A DNA stretch of 64,000 nucleotides, from positions 1 to 64,000 of the forward strand of contig JACCGJ010010804.1 in the NCBI GenBank assembly GCA_013407085.1, read 5' to 3'. A program made the position numbers and the translations under genes. The notes under the pieces were generated by a model. The model searched no databases, was not told where the DNA came from, and was given only the letters and a program-made list of their open reading frames with translations. Position 1 is the first letter of the stretch. Each line of letters opens with the position of its first letter. This DNA comes from Atriophallophorus winterbourni. Lineage: Eukaryota > Platyhelminthes > Trematoda > Plagiorchiida > Microphallidae. Shown in pieces: positions 26,501-32,889 of this stretch.

Positions 26501-29500
26501 ATTTCTCCTGGTATAAATTAAATACAAATTGTTGAAACTGTAGAACATCTATAAAAAAACCATATTGAATTAATTTTATTATCGCGTTTTGATTAAAGAT
26601 GTGGCTTTATTTTACTGCAGGAATATGGTGGCCCCTTGCTTATGGTATGTCAGGAATGTTTACACAAATAATATTCTATCCCGATTACGAGGAAATTTAA
26701 AATTTCCTTTGCGACTGGTGTGCTTTTAACATGTCGTTATTATGATGAAGCTCTGTGTTGTTGTGAGGCGAATTTCAATAAAACAAATTAATTTCTTCAA
26801 GATTAAAGATTGAAGAAATTATGTTATAAAGAGCTCGTATCTCTACGAAACCTTAGGATTTTCGTTGAAATAAAAATAAAAGTTATGACGTTGGGAAGAT
26901 CCATAGTTATTGTAGACAGGAAAATGTCTCGGTATAAAGGATAAAGATTCGCTAGGATAAATGTCGTGTGAAGTTGCTTAATTAAGTTATATAAGCGGTT
27001 TGTAGGGTGGAATTACTGAGCATAAATATATCCTGTTTGTTCCTAAAAATTATATCACAAGATGAATATTTCAGCGTCTGACGGTAATGAGTTCTAAAGG
27101 AATCAAGAGCTCGTCGAATAGAATAACTTCGATAGGAATGCGGTATATCTTATGCCAATGTGTGAGTGCGTGAGGTATAGCTTGATCGGAGGCGTAATAG
27201 ATGCTTTAGAGTGAAACTTTGAGTTCAGTCTTTTGTAAGTGAGGACTAAATCCGATCAAACTCTTTTGCGAGCCGGTGTATCCAAATTAAAATGCAGCAT
27301 TCGATCCTCATAAGGGAGGTCGCGAAGACAAACTACCATTTTTGTTTCGCCGCTATAAATCCTTTCGAGCAACTTGCGTTGCTTTTGTAGTCATGGTGTC
27401 CATGCCTGCTTCGAGTAATCAAACACTGGGTTTATATAATTGTTTAGGAGCAGCATCGTTTTTAGTATTCTCAGACTTAGTCATGTGGTGTTAATCAGGA
27501 ACAGAAATTTTCAGTGGGCATATGCATGGTTGAAAATTGAAATAGTAAATAATTAATAATTATTTAAATAGTTGCGATATTTCTACCTGAACTGTGCTCG
27601 ACAAAACAAAGAGGAACCATAGACCGATTATGCTAAGATTAAAAAAATATTGTTCTGGTAACCTAGAAGATAAAACGATTTATTAAATCATATTTATGGT
27701 TATATACTATTGAGATTGCAATGAGGTGTTTGTGAAGGATTTCGTAGCAAACATCAAAAACTCTTTTCAAACAGTGTGGTAAAATAGTTATTGACTCATT
27801 CACATTGACGTCTGTTAATATTTTCTATAACTCAATTACTATTTGAAATATTATTAAACTAATATTTCAAATTATTCATATCATGTTGAAGGCGTCATGG
27901 TTAAATTTCAAACATTTATCAAACAAGTTTATTTTTAAAAAATCTATCATTCCAAAAAGTAATACATGAACCAAGTCTTCTCTCAGGTAAGCGTAAATGA
28001 ATGCTTAATACGAGAATCAAGATTGGTATTTCAAGTTAACAATAAACATATGATAATAAATATTATGAAATTGTTCGGGTATTAATTATACATTATTTAT
28101 TTTGACACGTATTTCAGATTTAATACAGGAATTCAAGTGTTGCACATTGGAATTGTTTTTAAATTTTATTCTATGGTAATATATCAGCAAACATCATATC
28201 AGTGTGGATGATTGATTTCAAAATTATCCCTGAATGTAGAACATATATATTGAATGAATCAAGTCATCATATTCGTCCAAATGTCGAAAATTCGAAACAC
28301 TTCAGGAAACACCCTGTACACAACACCATACTCACATCGTGATGAATCACAGGACGCATCTTGAATGCAGGGCAATAAAACCCGCACTTCTGTTTCCAAC
28401 TTTCGTGTAATGTGCGCCAATAATTTTTTAGTAAATATTAAATAACATATCTGATCAATAAAATTTTTTATCTTTGTTAAACACTTGCTTCGAATTTAAG
28501 ATTAGAAAATATGTAATATTTTCAAATGTTTTCTCCAATTATATTTTTTCGCAATCGAATGCTTCCGTCTGATTGTCATTCTACCATTTTCGACACCTCA
28601 AGCAGTAACTTCTTTATGGAAATTGTTTACAAAATCTAAAGAAATTAATTTTAACTCATAAAGATGGATAGACTTTCGCATTATTAATTTAATTTTATTT
28701 CAGCAAATGTTACCGAAATCATCGAACCGTATCCGGACGGTAATATTTTTTATTTCAAGCAATTGCTATGATTTTCCGAGATTTCGATAACCAATGTCAT
28801 TTTTCAGTTACAAATAGAACAATAAAATTCAACAGTGAGTAATTTCGGTTTTCGTGCTTTAGGTGTTTTTAAACAAATTGCTCATACATATTTGATGAAA
28901 AGCTAATCTTTAATAATTAGAGATGGGAAATTATAGATTGCATAAACTGAATTGTTTTGTAATAAAAGATTCAGTCCCAGACATATTTCATAACAACGAC
29001 ATTTTTTAAATAAGTTTGATGAAACCACAAATATTATCGCGCAATTTCCATGTCAGTAGTATATTCAGCTCAAAATTGAAATTCTGTTTAAGGTGTTTCA
29101 TACGATTATTTGATTTACAAAAGTGAGTTTTAAAATAAAATAGTGAAATTTTATCGTCTCTATAACATTAGAGAGTGTTTAGAATAAAATACTTTTGAAT
29201 TTATCTAAATATATATTATGCAAACATCACCAAAAGCTACACCTATAGTGATTTGATGTCATGTCGCTAAACTTGCGGTGCAGATACGATGACTTAATTA
29301 ATAAAGATTAAAATCTAGAAGAAAATGTCATTTTATTAGGCTCTAAATGTATTATTTATCAAACTAGTTTCAAAAAAAGGAATTACTAAATTTCTTGCAT
29401 ATTGCGCGAGAAGGTGTAGCCGGTCTTTCACAATCTAATTTTCACTGAAATAATTTTATCTATACCGAAGTGTTGAGAATCTGTTCCGTTTTACCGTAAT

Positions 29501-32367
29501 TTGTTCCATAGCACATTAAATTTCTCACCTTAAAATATCTTATTTTTGGGTTTTATGCGTCTGCGATGACTACTGCATTGGACGAAAAATGGTCAGTGTT
29601 CTGGTAGATTAAACAAATGCCAACCGATGAAACTTACGATTTTTAGAGCAGCAGACTGCTGGGCGATGTGCATCTGACTATTGATCTTAAATTAGCCTCA
29701 GTACAAATTAGCTGCGAATATCGGTATGAAGCCTTGGTCGAAACAAACTTGAACCGGCTCCCAATAATTCAGTATCTAATAGCCCGATGTTTGAAAAATT
29801 CGACATATGGAAACATGGGTAGAGCACTTCTTATCGCTCTACATGGAGGACAGCACGTTTTTACCGTATGAAATTGAAAATAGTGATCATTTGACTATAA
29901 CAGAACACCTAGAGCCTCCAAGTACTCTTTATGAGGATAATAAAGCAATTGACCGCTCAGCAATTATGTAGGCCTTTAGTGACGACCGAATTACAGCCAC
30001 TTCACTTTACGTATTTTCATTAGTAATTGGTGGAGTGTGTCCCACAGAAGATTCGAGACACTAAGATCATCAAACAATTCAGTAATAAAGGTGATCAAGG
30101 CGACTGCAACAATTACCAAGGAATCAATCTTCTGAATGTTATAAGTGAGTAGTTTTGTATTTTTTACGGAGGTGGCTACAAGAATTAGCTGATAGATTTT
30201 AGTCAGTATCTAAATGTAGTTTCTCCAGGGAAGATCAAACTTTGACACCAAATTCTGTCTGACAAAACCTCATGAATAGTGGCAGAAAAAGTGCAAGCCA
30301 TTAAACGCTGTTCTTATTGGTTTAACTAGGGAATTCTAATAGGTCAGCAGAGGTCTTTTCACGAAGTTTTATTTTTAATCTCCTTTCCAATCTTGAATGA
30401 AGTACTCAGTCCAATTTCACGGTTGCAGTTCAGAAACCTTCAAAATTCGCGAAGGCGTCAAACAAGGATTTCTTCTTGCTCCTACGATATTCGGCAGCTC
30501 TTTCATTTCTTCAAAAGCACGATTTTAGGACGAGAACAAGAGGAAATTACCTACAGACACCAAGAGATGGCAAACTCTTCAACCTGAACGGGATAAAAGC
30601 ACAATCTGAGGTGCGGGATGTGCTAATGCATGATCTACTGTTTGCTGATGATGTAATCAATATTACTCACTCGCGGGAGCATCTCAAGTCGCTAATAAAC
30701 TGTTTTTTGTTGGAATATCAAGAATTTGGACTGACAATCAGCAGTCTTTAATCGAGAGACACTATTGACTCCTTACAGCACTTTTTATAACTGACCGCTT
30801 GAAGCAGCCCATGATTTCACATACCTTAGTTCAACCGTTGCGGATAACCTTTAGCTAGACATCGCGATTTATAAGTGCAGTAAAGCAGCTGACATCCTTT
30901 CCGGTTTGAACCTTTATCTCTGAACAACCGAAATTTAACTGTATACAGTGCGTGTGCATTAAATATTTAACTGTAGCGCAGCGAAACCTGGACCATCACT
31001 GCGATACATGAACAGAAGCTGAATGCTTTCCGTTTAAAAAGCATCAGCCAATCTTTGACATTATGTGGATGAAAAAAGCACCGAATGCTAAAGTGTTATC
31101 TGAAGTTGGTCAACAAAGCATGTTTACCGACCTGCTCAGGACAAAATGAAACAAATCTCAAGCAGTTCGGACAAACATAATTATTTGCGGATTTGATAAT
31201 GTCCCTTGCAATTGCAGTTCGTTATAAACAATGCTAGGGATTACTGACATATGTGTACATGTAGGTTTGCGGGACCCCAATTTTGAATAGACAAGCACAA
31301 ACTACGCTAGCGCATCATCACACGTTTGGATTGGGTTTAAATGCTTTCATCCATCCTGAAGCGTTTGGAGTAATTATTAACATTATTAATATTTTTTCCA
31401 AGCGATTCGAAGAGACAACTTCAAAGGTAACATAGATAGTTGCTAAAGCATTCGATTTAAAACTTTGGATTTTTAACCTCGCAGATTTTATACATAACGA
31501 AATAATTTATCTTCGATTATCCTATAATGAAAGGCATTAATTCTGTCCATTATTGCATTTTACATTGCGGTCAATATTCGAATTGACACCTGAACCGTTA
31601 TCAAAATCTCGAGAGACTGTCGTGTCAGTTGATAGATTCGTTTTAATTAGTTTTCAGTAAAAAATAATCATTTATTTCAACATTTATTTCTTGAATATAA
31701 TTGATCAAAAATGCATGGGAATTTCTTAATGGCTAGTCGATCATTGTTCTTTTTCGCTTCTAACTATACAAATTGAAGAAACTCGTATTGTCATGCGAAA
31801 AATGAACGGTCATCCACACATTCACACAACAAGAATGACAGGATATTTTGGTACAAATTATCCTGAAACCAAAATGACGGTGCGACATGTACTTGCTTGT
31901 TATTCGATGCCTGTCAATTCGATACCATGTGTCACTTCTAGTTACAAAGCGAGTGTTACACGGGATTCTCTAGATGTTCACGTGGATGCCATCAATATGC
32001 ATCAGGATAAACCTTATCGTGTTGTTTGAGTATATAACAACTGCATACTAAATGTGACCATTAGTTTCAATTCTAAATATTTGTTTACAAATTCAAAAAT
32101 TTAGAAATTTCATTATTGGAGAGCCATCAGCCTAATAAATTAACCCAAAGTTTCGATTGTTCAATTCAAGCAAATTTAAAATCAATGGTTTGACAAATTT
32201 GCATACAGTTTCAATGTAAATTGGTTGAATATTAATCATTTTTTTACATACCAGACAGTGTCATCCTAATTTTCATGTTTGTCCAAGGGTTAACAACGTT
32301 TTGCGAACTTCTTTCGAACGATTTCCTCGTAACTGTCAAACGACCAGAGCCATTAAATTTAAATTGA
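2420..32367 (+). CDS. Gene A: long micro-exon gene (MEG-like), 5' end off window
   Basis: This is a proposed spliced gene, not a continuous ORF. Firm exons are 2420-2440, 3172-3189, 8346-8363, 13519-13545, 14210-14224, 14406-14426, 14497-14532, 14611-14625, 14919-14933, 15542-15577, 18113-18142, 21084-21125, 21389-21427, 22938-22961, 26621-26644, 28704-28739 and 28808-28834. Tentative ones are 10538-10546, 19149-19157, 21290-21298 and 31403-31426, with a terminal exon at 32255-32367. Every exon length is a multiple of 3 and every exon is open in phase 1. For 21084, 21389, 22938 and 28808, phase 1 is the only open phase. Introns range from about 70 nt to several kb. Symmetric micro-exons of this kind define schistosome MEGs, which encode small secreted proteins. 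The signal-peptide exon is not visible; by comparison with gene B it should lie left of the window. Function unknown. Exons at 8346, 18113 and the terminal one are the least secure of the listed set. Confidence 0.72.
3172..3189 (+). CDS. Gene A micro-exon, 18 nt, phase 1-1 (IITIKG)
   Basis: The acceptor is ATTCTGCACAG and the donor is GTGAGT. The duplicate at 60877-60894 has the same length, splice sites and phase, with peptide LISVKG, so the coding bases changed but the exon frame did not. Confidence 0.78.
3190..5482. other. AT-rich intron sequence of gene A
   Basis: No gene is supported here. It contains a short GATTCAAGATT tandem at about 3311-3340. A reading frame at about 3535-3635 stays open in both duplicated copies, but its substitutions do not look constrained. 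The 60-aa hydrophobic frame at 4267-4449 has no splice support, and I found no equivalent frame in the right copy. Confidence 0.6.
5483..5903 (+). pseudogene. RTE-like 3' terminal fragment, left copy only
   Basis: About 0.4 kb that is absent from the matching point of the right duplicate (about 63215). It encodes the end of a LINE polyprotein: GNRPLGRPHLRYEDICKTD, then a tryptophan-containing block (HSHWRHYV). In another frame follows a C-terminal zinc-finger-like piece (HRCQRCRRDCSSRIG). A frameshift separates the two parts. It ends in AACAACAACAATCC, a typical low-complexity LINE tail. It therefore inserted after the duplication, or was lost from the right copy. Confidence 0.8.
5904..7780. 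other. Intron/intergenic AT-rich DNA
   Basis: This holds the end of the duplicated segment (to about 6690) and then unique AT-rich sequence. An ACAAACAAACAAACAA run sits at about 6604-6619. A GTAAGC after TGTTTCT at about 6470 is kept in both copies, but no exon upstream of it stays in frame in both. No gene can be supported. Confidence 0.5.
7781..8290 (-). repeat. Hammerhead-ribozyme repeat, tandem dimer plus inverted piece
   Basis: Two head-to-tail units start at 7781 and 8022 (spacing about 241), followed by an inverted partial copy (about 8130-8290). The first unit carries an intact hammerhead core on the minus strand. It has CTGATGA (complement of 7827-7833), stem II GTGC/GCAC with loop AAACA (814-826 of the 7-kb block), GAAA at 7810-7813, and a palindromic stem III ACCGGT (7805-7810) followed by C as the cleavage base. 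Stem I is weak in this copy. The second unit has lost the core. Confidence 0.8.
7803..7834 (-). ncRNA. Predicted type I hammerhead ribozyme core, short stem III
   Basis: All core residues are present: CTGATGA, GAAA, and a NUH site made of U (end of ACCGGU) and C. Predicted cleavage falls between plus positions 7804 and 7803. Stem III is only three base pairs with no loop (self-complementary ACCGGU). In known hammerheads of this architecture, cleavage is favoured when two motifs pair as a dimer. Confidence 0.7.
8346..8363 (+). CDS. Gene A candidate micro-exon, 18 nt, phase 1-1 (PVIKQ)
   Basis: It lies between the pyrimidine-rich acceptor TTTCTACAACATTCTAG and the consensus donor GTAAGT, and reads x-TG CCT GTA ATA AAA CAA T. 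It is isolated from other exons by kilobases, so it is less certain than the 14-kb cluster. Confidence 0.55.
8535..8583. repeat. (AT)n microsatellite
   Basis: Nearly pure alternating TA/AT tract of about 45 bp with one GT interruption. Confidence 0.95.
10029..10223 (+). CDS. Paralogue of gene B exon 2 (possible stand-alone small gene or pseudo-exon)
   Basis: An open frame begins after GTTTATTTTAG in phase 1 and ends in TAA at 10221-10223. Residues ESRNNCLRIKFCHDDFRMIH align without gaps to NSLNELLRILSYHETYIVIH of gene B exon 2, with seven of 20 identical plus several conservative pairs. Both lie a few residues after the acceptor. Towards the end, SDIILM matches YDFILI. An alternative start at an upstream ATG (about 9999) gives MTKYITFILAFMEM, which looks like a signal peptide with no intron. 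The GTAAAG overlapping the stop could be a donor, but only in phase 2, which does not fit the flanking phase 1 exons. I infer an ancient exon duplication; whether it is expressed is unclear. Confidence 0.5.
   Translation, partial: FMEMYTESRNNCLRIKFCHDDFRMIHIRMKFLRAKHETLERAFILFARDHSDHYQYIESDIILM
10538..10546 (+). CDS. Tentative 9-nt micro-exon, phase 1-1 (DVG)
   Basis: CTGATGTTG lies between TTACCCATTATAG and GTAAGA. The length and phase fit gene A, but a 9-nt call by eye is weak. Confidence 0.3.
10547..13518. other. Gene A intron, AT-rich
   Basis: No repeat family or coding signal is recognised. Frames at 10230-10483 (minus) and 12350-12625 (plus) have no family resemblance and no usable splice frame. 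Confidence 0.5.
13519..13545 (+). CDS. Gene A micro-exon, 27 nt, phase 1-1 (EYTPGEESG)
   Basis: The acceptor is CCTAATTACAG and the donor is GTAATG. Phase 0 begins with TAG, so only phase 1 or 2 is usable; phase 1 agrees with the cluster downstream. Confidence 0.7.
13955..14110 (-). repeat. Hammerhead-type repeat, single decayed copy
   Basis: It has the same layout as the 49-kb units: CA-rich lead, ACCGGTTT, TCATCAGG, the CGCATGCGCTT block and the AACAGGTTGG end. On the minus strand GAAA has become TAAA, and stem II has a mismatch, so the ribozyme core is broken. Confidence 0.75.
14210..14224 (+). CDS. Gene A micro-exon, 15 nt, phase 1-1 (IPAYG)
   Basis: The acceptor is TTATTTTATTCTCAG and the donor is GTGAGT, both near consensus. 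Phase 0 starts with TAA and is excluded. Confidence 0.78.
14406..14426 (+). CDS. Gene A micro-exon, 21 nt, phase 1-1 (SVKTNRG)
   Basis: It lies between CATATATTTTTAG and the perfect donor GTAAGT. Confidence 0.8.
14497..14532 (+). CDS. Gene A micro-exon, 36 nt, phase 1-1 (SVDIFWPSIRPG)
   Basis: The acceptor is CCAACTATTCCGCAG and the donor is GTAGTT. The intron to the previous exon is only 70 nt. Phase 2 contains a stop. Confidence 0.72.
14611..14625 (+). CDS. Gene A micro-exon, 15 nt, phase 1-1 (AQFG)
   Basis: The acceptor is CTTTTTCTCATAG and the donor is GTAAGT; the preceding intron is 78 nt. It ends on A, so the junction codon with the next exon (TC) is ATC. Confidence 0.8.
14919..14933 (+). 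CDS. Gene A micro-exon, 15 nt, phase 1-1 (TAETG)
   Basis: The acceptor is ATTTTTGTCTTCAG and the donor is GTGTGT. Confidence 0.75.
15542..15577 (+). CDS. Gene A micro-exon, 36 nt, phase 1-1 (TYDWQSNSAVRG)
   Basis: The acceptor is GAATTTTATTTCAG and the donor is GTAAAC. Phase 0 starts with TAA. Joined to the previous exon it reads V-T-Y-D, which resembles the start of the first visible exon of gene C (V-T-Y-D-G-D-P). Confidence 0.75.
15578..16299. other. Gene A intron, AT-rich
   Basis: No coding or repeat family is recognised up to the R2-like fragment. Confidence 0.5.
16300..16962 (-). pseudogene. R2-like non-LTR reverse transcriptase fragment
   Basis: On the minus strand, 16962-16762 encodes KKQNAFLRRDGYCEAIAVLH and then SKDFDSVSQETTLLTVA. 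These resemble the R2-clade QRAF-D-GC-EN box and the RT motif A (AKAFDSVSH). Further along, the complement of about 16535-16560 reads LIAYADDLLLFAS, the catalytic motif in the form usual for R2 elements, followed by a broken frame. Stops and frameshifts make it non-functional. The clade call rests on motif wording only. Confidence 0.7.
16963..17419. other. Gene A intron, no recognised feature
   Basis: AT-rich. A minus-strand frame (17188-17460) has no family resemblance and runs into the hammerhead-type repeat. Confidence 0.45.
17420..17545 (-). repeat. Diverged hammerhead-type repeat
   Basis: The complement reads CTGATGA, then a weak stem II, GAAAC, and CAGUU before GTGG. The core letters are there but the stems are poor. 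The next stretch (about 17550-17590, ATCATGTTCAAAATACACAA) is shared in style with 18805 and 41205, so it belongs to a variant family. Confidence 0.6.
18113..18142 (+). CDS. Gene A candidate micro-exon, 30 nt, phase 1-1 (LLTNAEYLAG)
   Basis: The acceptor is TTACATACCACAG and the donor is GTAACG. A second internal AG would give a 12-nt version (18131-18142), also phase 1-1, so two acceptors are possible. Confidence 0.5.
18620..18870 (-). repeat. Variant hammerhead-type repeat with TGTGTTGCTCACATCCC lead
   Basis: It shares its lead and its GTTCGTACAACGAACC/TCTTGGTCAAGCACTC tail with about 41108-41240. On the minus strand the core is mutated (CAGATGA for CTGATGA, CAAA for GAAA) but stem II GGC/GCC is kept, so it is a decayed ribozyme. 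Confidence 0.65.
19149..19157 (+). CDS. Tentative 9-nt micro-exon, phase 1-1 (RTG)
   Basis: GTAGAACTG lies between the strong acceptor TTCTTCAAATTTCAG and the donor GTGAGC. It is short, so chance is a real possibility. Confidence 0.35.
19680..19870 (+). pseudogene. 5' fragment of the same RTE-like element as 52155
   Basis: The order AATGG...CTAGCCTCTGGCA...GCTAG...GGAGCTCGTAA...AAAGCCGTTTACC parallels 52158-52340 (AATGGCG...TTAGCCTCTGACA...GGAGCTCGTAAATCC...AAGGCGGTCCACC). Both encode GARK followed by KAV. Downstream to about 20830 the sequence is of unknown nature, with small unassigned frames. Confidence 0.5.
19871..21083. other. Unassigned stretch in gene A intron
   Basis: Less AT-rich than its surroundings, with frames at 20117-20323, 20450-20644 and 20641-20829 that I cannot place. 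It may be the rest of the decayed element that starts at 19680. Confidence 0.4.
21084..21125 (+). CDS. Gene A micro-exon, 42 nt, phase 1-1 (GTINFSPEKVEYPG)
   Basis: The acceptor is TTTTGCATTTACATAG and the donor is GTATGC. Phases 0 and 2 both contain stops; only phase 1 is open, in agreement with the other exons. Confidence 0.8.
21290..21298 (+). CDS. Tentative 9-nt micro-exon with GC donor (ETLG)
   Basis: AAACACTTG follows CCTTATGCAG and precedes GCAAGT, the consensus of the rare GC-AG intron class. Length and phase fit gene A. Confidence 0.3.
21389..21427 (+). CDS. Gene A micro-exon, 39 nt, phase 1-1 (NHLNIGINLVYTG)
   Basis: The acceptor is CTTTGTTTCCATTTTAG and the donor is GTGAGA. Phases 0 and 2 contain stops. 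This is among the best-supported exons. Confidence 0.82.
21462..21505. repeat. (TA)n microsatellite
   Basis: A TA tract directly precedes a CR1-like fragment, a common landing site or remnant. Confidence 0.9.
21505..22360 (+). pseudogene. CR1-like non-LTR reverse transcriptase fragment
   Basis: The frame contains IPRGVLSGSILSPF (the RGVPQGSxLSPxLF box with changes), then LKYADDV with the catalytic YADD at 21724-21735. After a stop, the frame continues with SLSLGLSLKPQICEELIFSK and CLKFLGIALSQTLNW, the region that follows the catalytic box in CR1 elements. Several stops and a frame break occur between 21780 and 22160. It sits inside gene A, in the intron between exons 21389 and 22938. Confidence 0.8.
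22938..22961 (+). CDS. Gene A micro-exon, 24 nt, phase 1-1 (TCLDKVKG)
   Basis: The acceptor is GTCATTTTTTCCAG and the donor is GTAAAT. Phases 0 and 2 have stops; only phase 1 is open. Confidence 0.8.
22962..24059. other. Gene A intron, AT-rich
   Basis: Contains a short TTCAAGATTCAGGATT motif (about 23498-23515) followed by AATCAATTAACTTTACAATAA. That motif recurs near 3320, 38780 and 61020 and marks a small dispersed repeat. No gene seen. Confidence 0.5.
24060..25720 (-). pseudogene. CR1-like element: ORF1 end, endonuclease and linker, no RT
   Basis: The complement reads from 25.7 kb down to 24.06 kb. A cysteine-rich stretch with a CxVC pattern (about 25400-25440) fits an ORF1 zinc-finger region. 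About 24830-24890 reads ELCKLDPIAVTETWF, the CR1 endonuclease TETW motif. About 24240-24310 reads LKKAP then NNKFKLRRRGKG, and continues as FTRLRNKITRSIPDYE, the basic linker between endonuclease and RT. Stops are frequent. The RT domain is missing on this side of the fragment. Confidence 0.65.
26621..26644 (+). CDS. Gene A micro-exon, 24 nt, phase 1-1 (IWWPLAYG)
   Basis: The acceptor is GGCTTTATTTTACTGCAG and the donor is GTATGT, both strong. Confidence 0.72.
27170..27480 (-). pseudogene. CR1-like RT C-terminal fragment
   Basis: The complement of about 27390-27220 reads KMVVCLRDLPYEDRMLHFNL, then DTPARKRV and DLVLTYKRL, with one internal stop. This is the CR1 C-terminal block (RATKL...LRDLSYEERLKxLxLxTLxxRRxRGDLI). 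It is a small decayed piece. Confidence 0.7.
27481..28703. other. Gene A intron, AT-rich
   Basis: A CAG followed by GTAAGC at about 27986 lacks a partner acceptor. Nothing else recognised. Confidence 0.5.
28704..28739 (+). CDS. Gene A micro-exon, 36 nt, phase 1-1 (NVTEIIEPYPDG)
   Basis: The acceptor is TTTAATTTTATTTCAG and the donor is GTAATA. It contains NVT, a possible N-glycosylation site. Confidence 0.78.
28808..28834 (+). CDS. Gene A micro-exon, 27 nt, phase 1-1 (TNRTIKFN)
   Basis: The acceptor is GTCATTTTTCAG and the donor is GTGAGT; the intron to the previous exon is 68 nt. Phases 0 and 2 contain stops. NRT is another possible N-glycosylation site. Confidence 0.82.
29560..31130 (+). 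pseudogene. RTE-like element fragment with RT (FADD)
   Basis: Same family as 52155-54300: the segment reading ACGAAAAATGGTCAG...ATGCCAACCGATGAAA at 29580-29640 matches ACGGTCAGCATTC...ATGCCAACAGATGAAA there. It encodes NYQGINLLNV (about 30110), FKIREGVKQG-like DNA at about 30440, DGKLFNLNGIKAQSEVRDVL, and the catalytic box LLFADDVIN with FADD at 30641-30652. Frames change at least three times, with many stops. Confidence 0.8.
31403..31426 (+). CDS. Tentative gene A micro-exon, 24 nt, phase 1-1
   Basis: It follows ATATTTTTTCCAAG, a pyrimidine-rich tract but an AAG acceptor, and is followed by GTAACA. Peptide TIRRDNFKG. Fits by length and phase only. Confidence 0.3.
31720..32029 (+). other. 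Open frame of unknown nature
   Basis: A roughly 94-codon frame runs from a stop at about 31728 to TGA at 32029 and includes MRKMNGHPHIHTTRMTG. I see no splice sites in a matching phase and no family resemblance, and hold it as an unassigned frame. Confidence 0.25.
32255..32367 (+). CDS. Possible terminal exon of gene A
   Basis: After TTTTTTTACATACCAG, phase 1 is open for 36 codons (starting NSVILIFMFVQG) to TGA at 32365-32367. AATAAA occurs about 40 nt later (about 32405). An open frame of this length arises by chance fairly often, so this is a candidate only. A hydrophobic start would be unusual for a MEG C-terminus. Confidence 0.35.
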
Positions 32368-32859
32368 TCTGTATAATTTTAGCGATTCTTGTATCAAATG
32401 AAGTAATAAAAATCTTTCTTTCGTGTGCGTTTAGCTCATGTCGCGTTTGTGCCGGACACTATAAGTATGTTTAGTTTACCGCCAAATATCAATAATATAT
32501 TTGACTGAATTATCGGTGAACAAGCTGATTTTCGTACACTCTTTATCAATTTCCACTCTACAGTGTCAATCTACATACAAGTGCGCAGACGTCTTTCCAA
32601 TTATGGTTACAGTTTTTTTTTACAATAATTGTTCCAAACTTTGACTGAGTATGCAATGCATTGTATTTAAAAATACCGCTGTTTTAATTACCATGGCTGT
32701 ATACGATACATTAGTGTTTCCTAATATTTTAAATCGAATAGATAACAAAGATAACCGATTTGAGGATCGCATAATAAAAAATTTAATTCAAATTTCCCCA
32801 AAATGTAACTCTCTTTTTTCCCATTTTACTTTGTGGAACTACTTTATTTGTCACTCCAG

Positions 32860-32889
32860 GTAACGTATGATGGAGATCCAGTGCATACT
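32860..32889 (+). CDS. Gene C micro-exon, 30 nt, phase 0-0 (VTYDGDPVHT)
   Basis: The acceptor is ATTTGTCACTCCAG and the donor is the perfect GTAAGT. Phases 1 and 2 hit stops at once. This is the first visible exon of gene C. Confidence 0.75.

Noticed and set aside
32651..32863. 70-aa frame with a signal-like start just upstream of gene C
   Set aside because: No donor in phase 0 is seen within it, so it cannot be joined to exon 32860 as it stands; it remains only a weak start-exon candidate.
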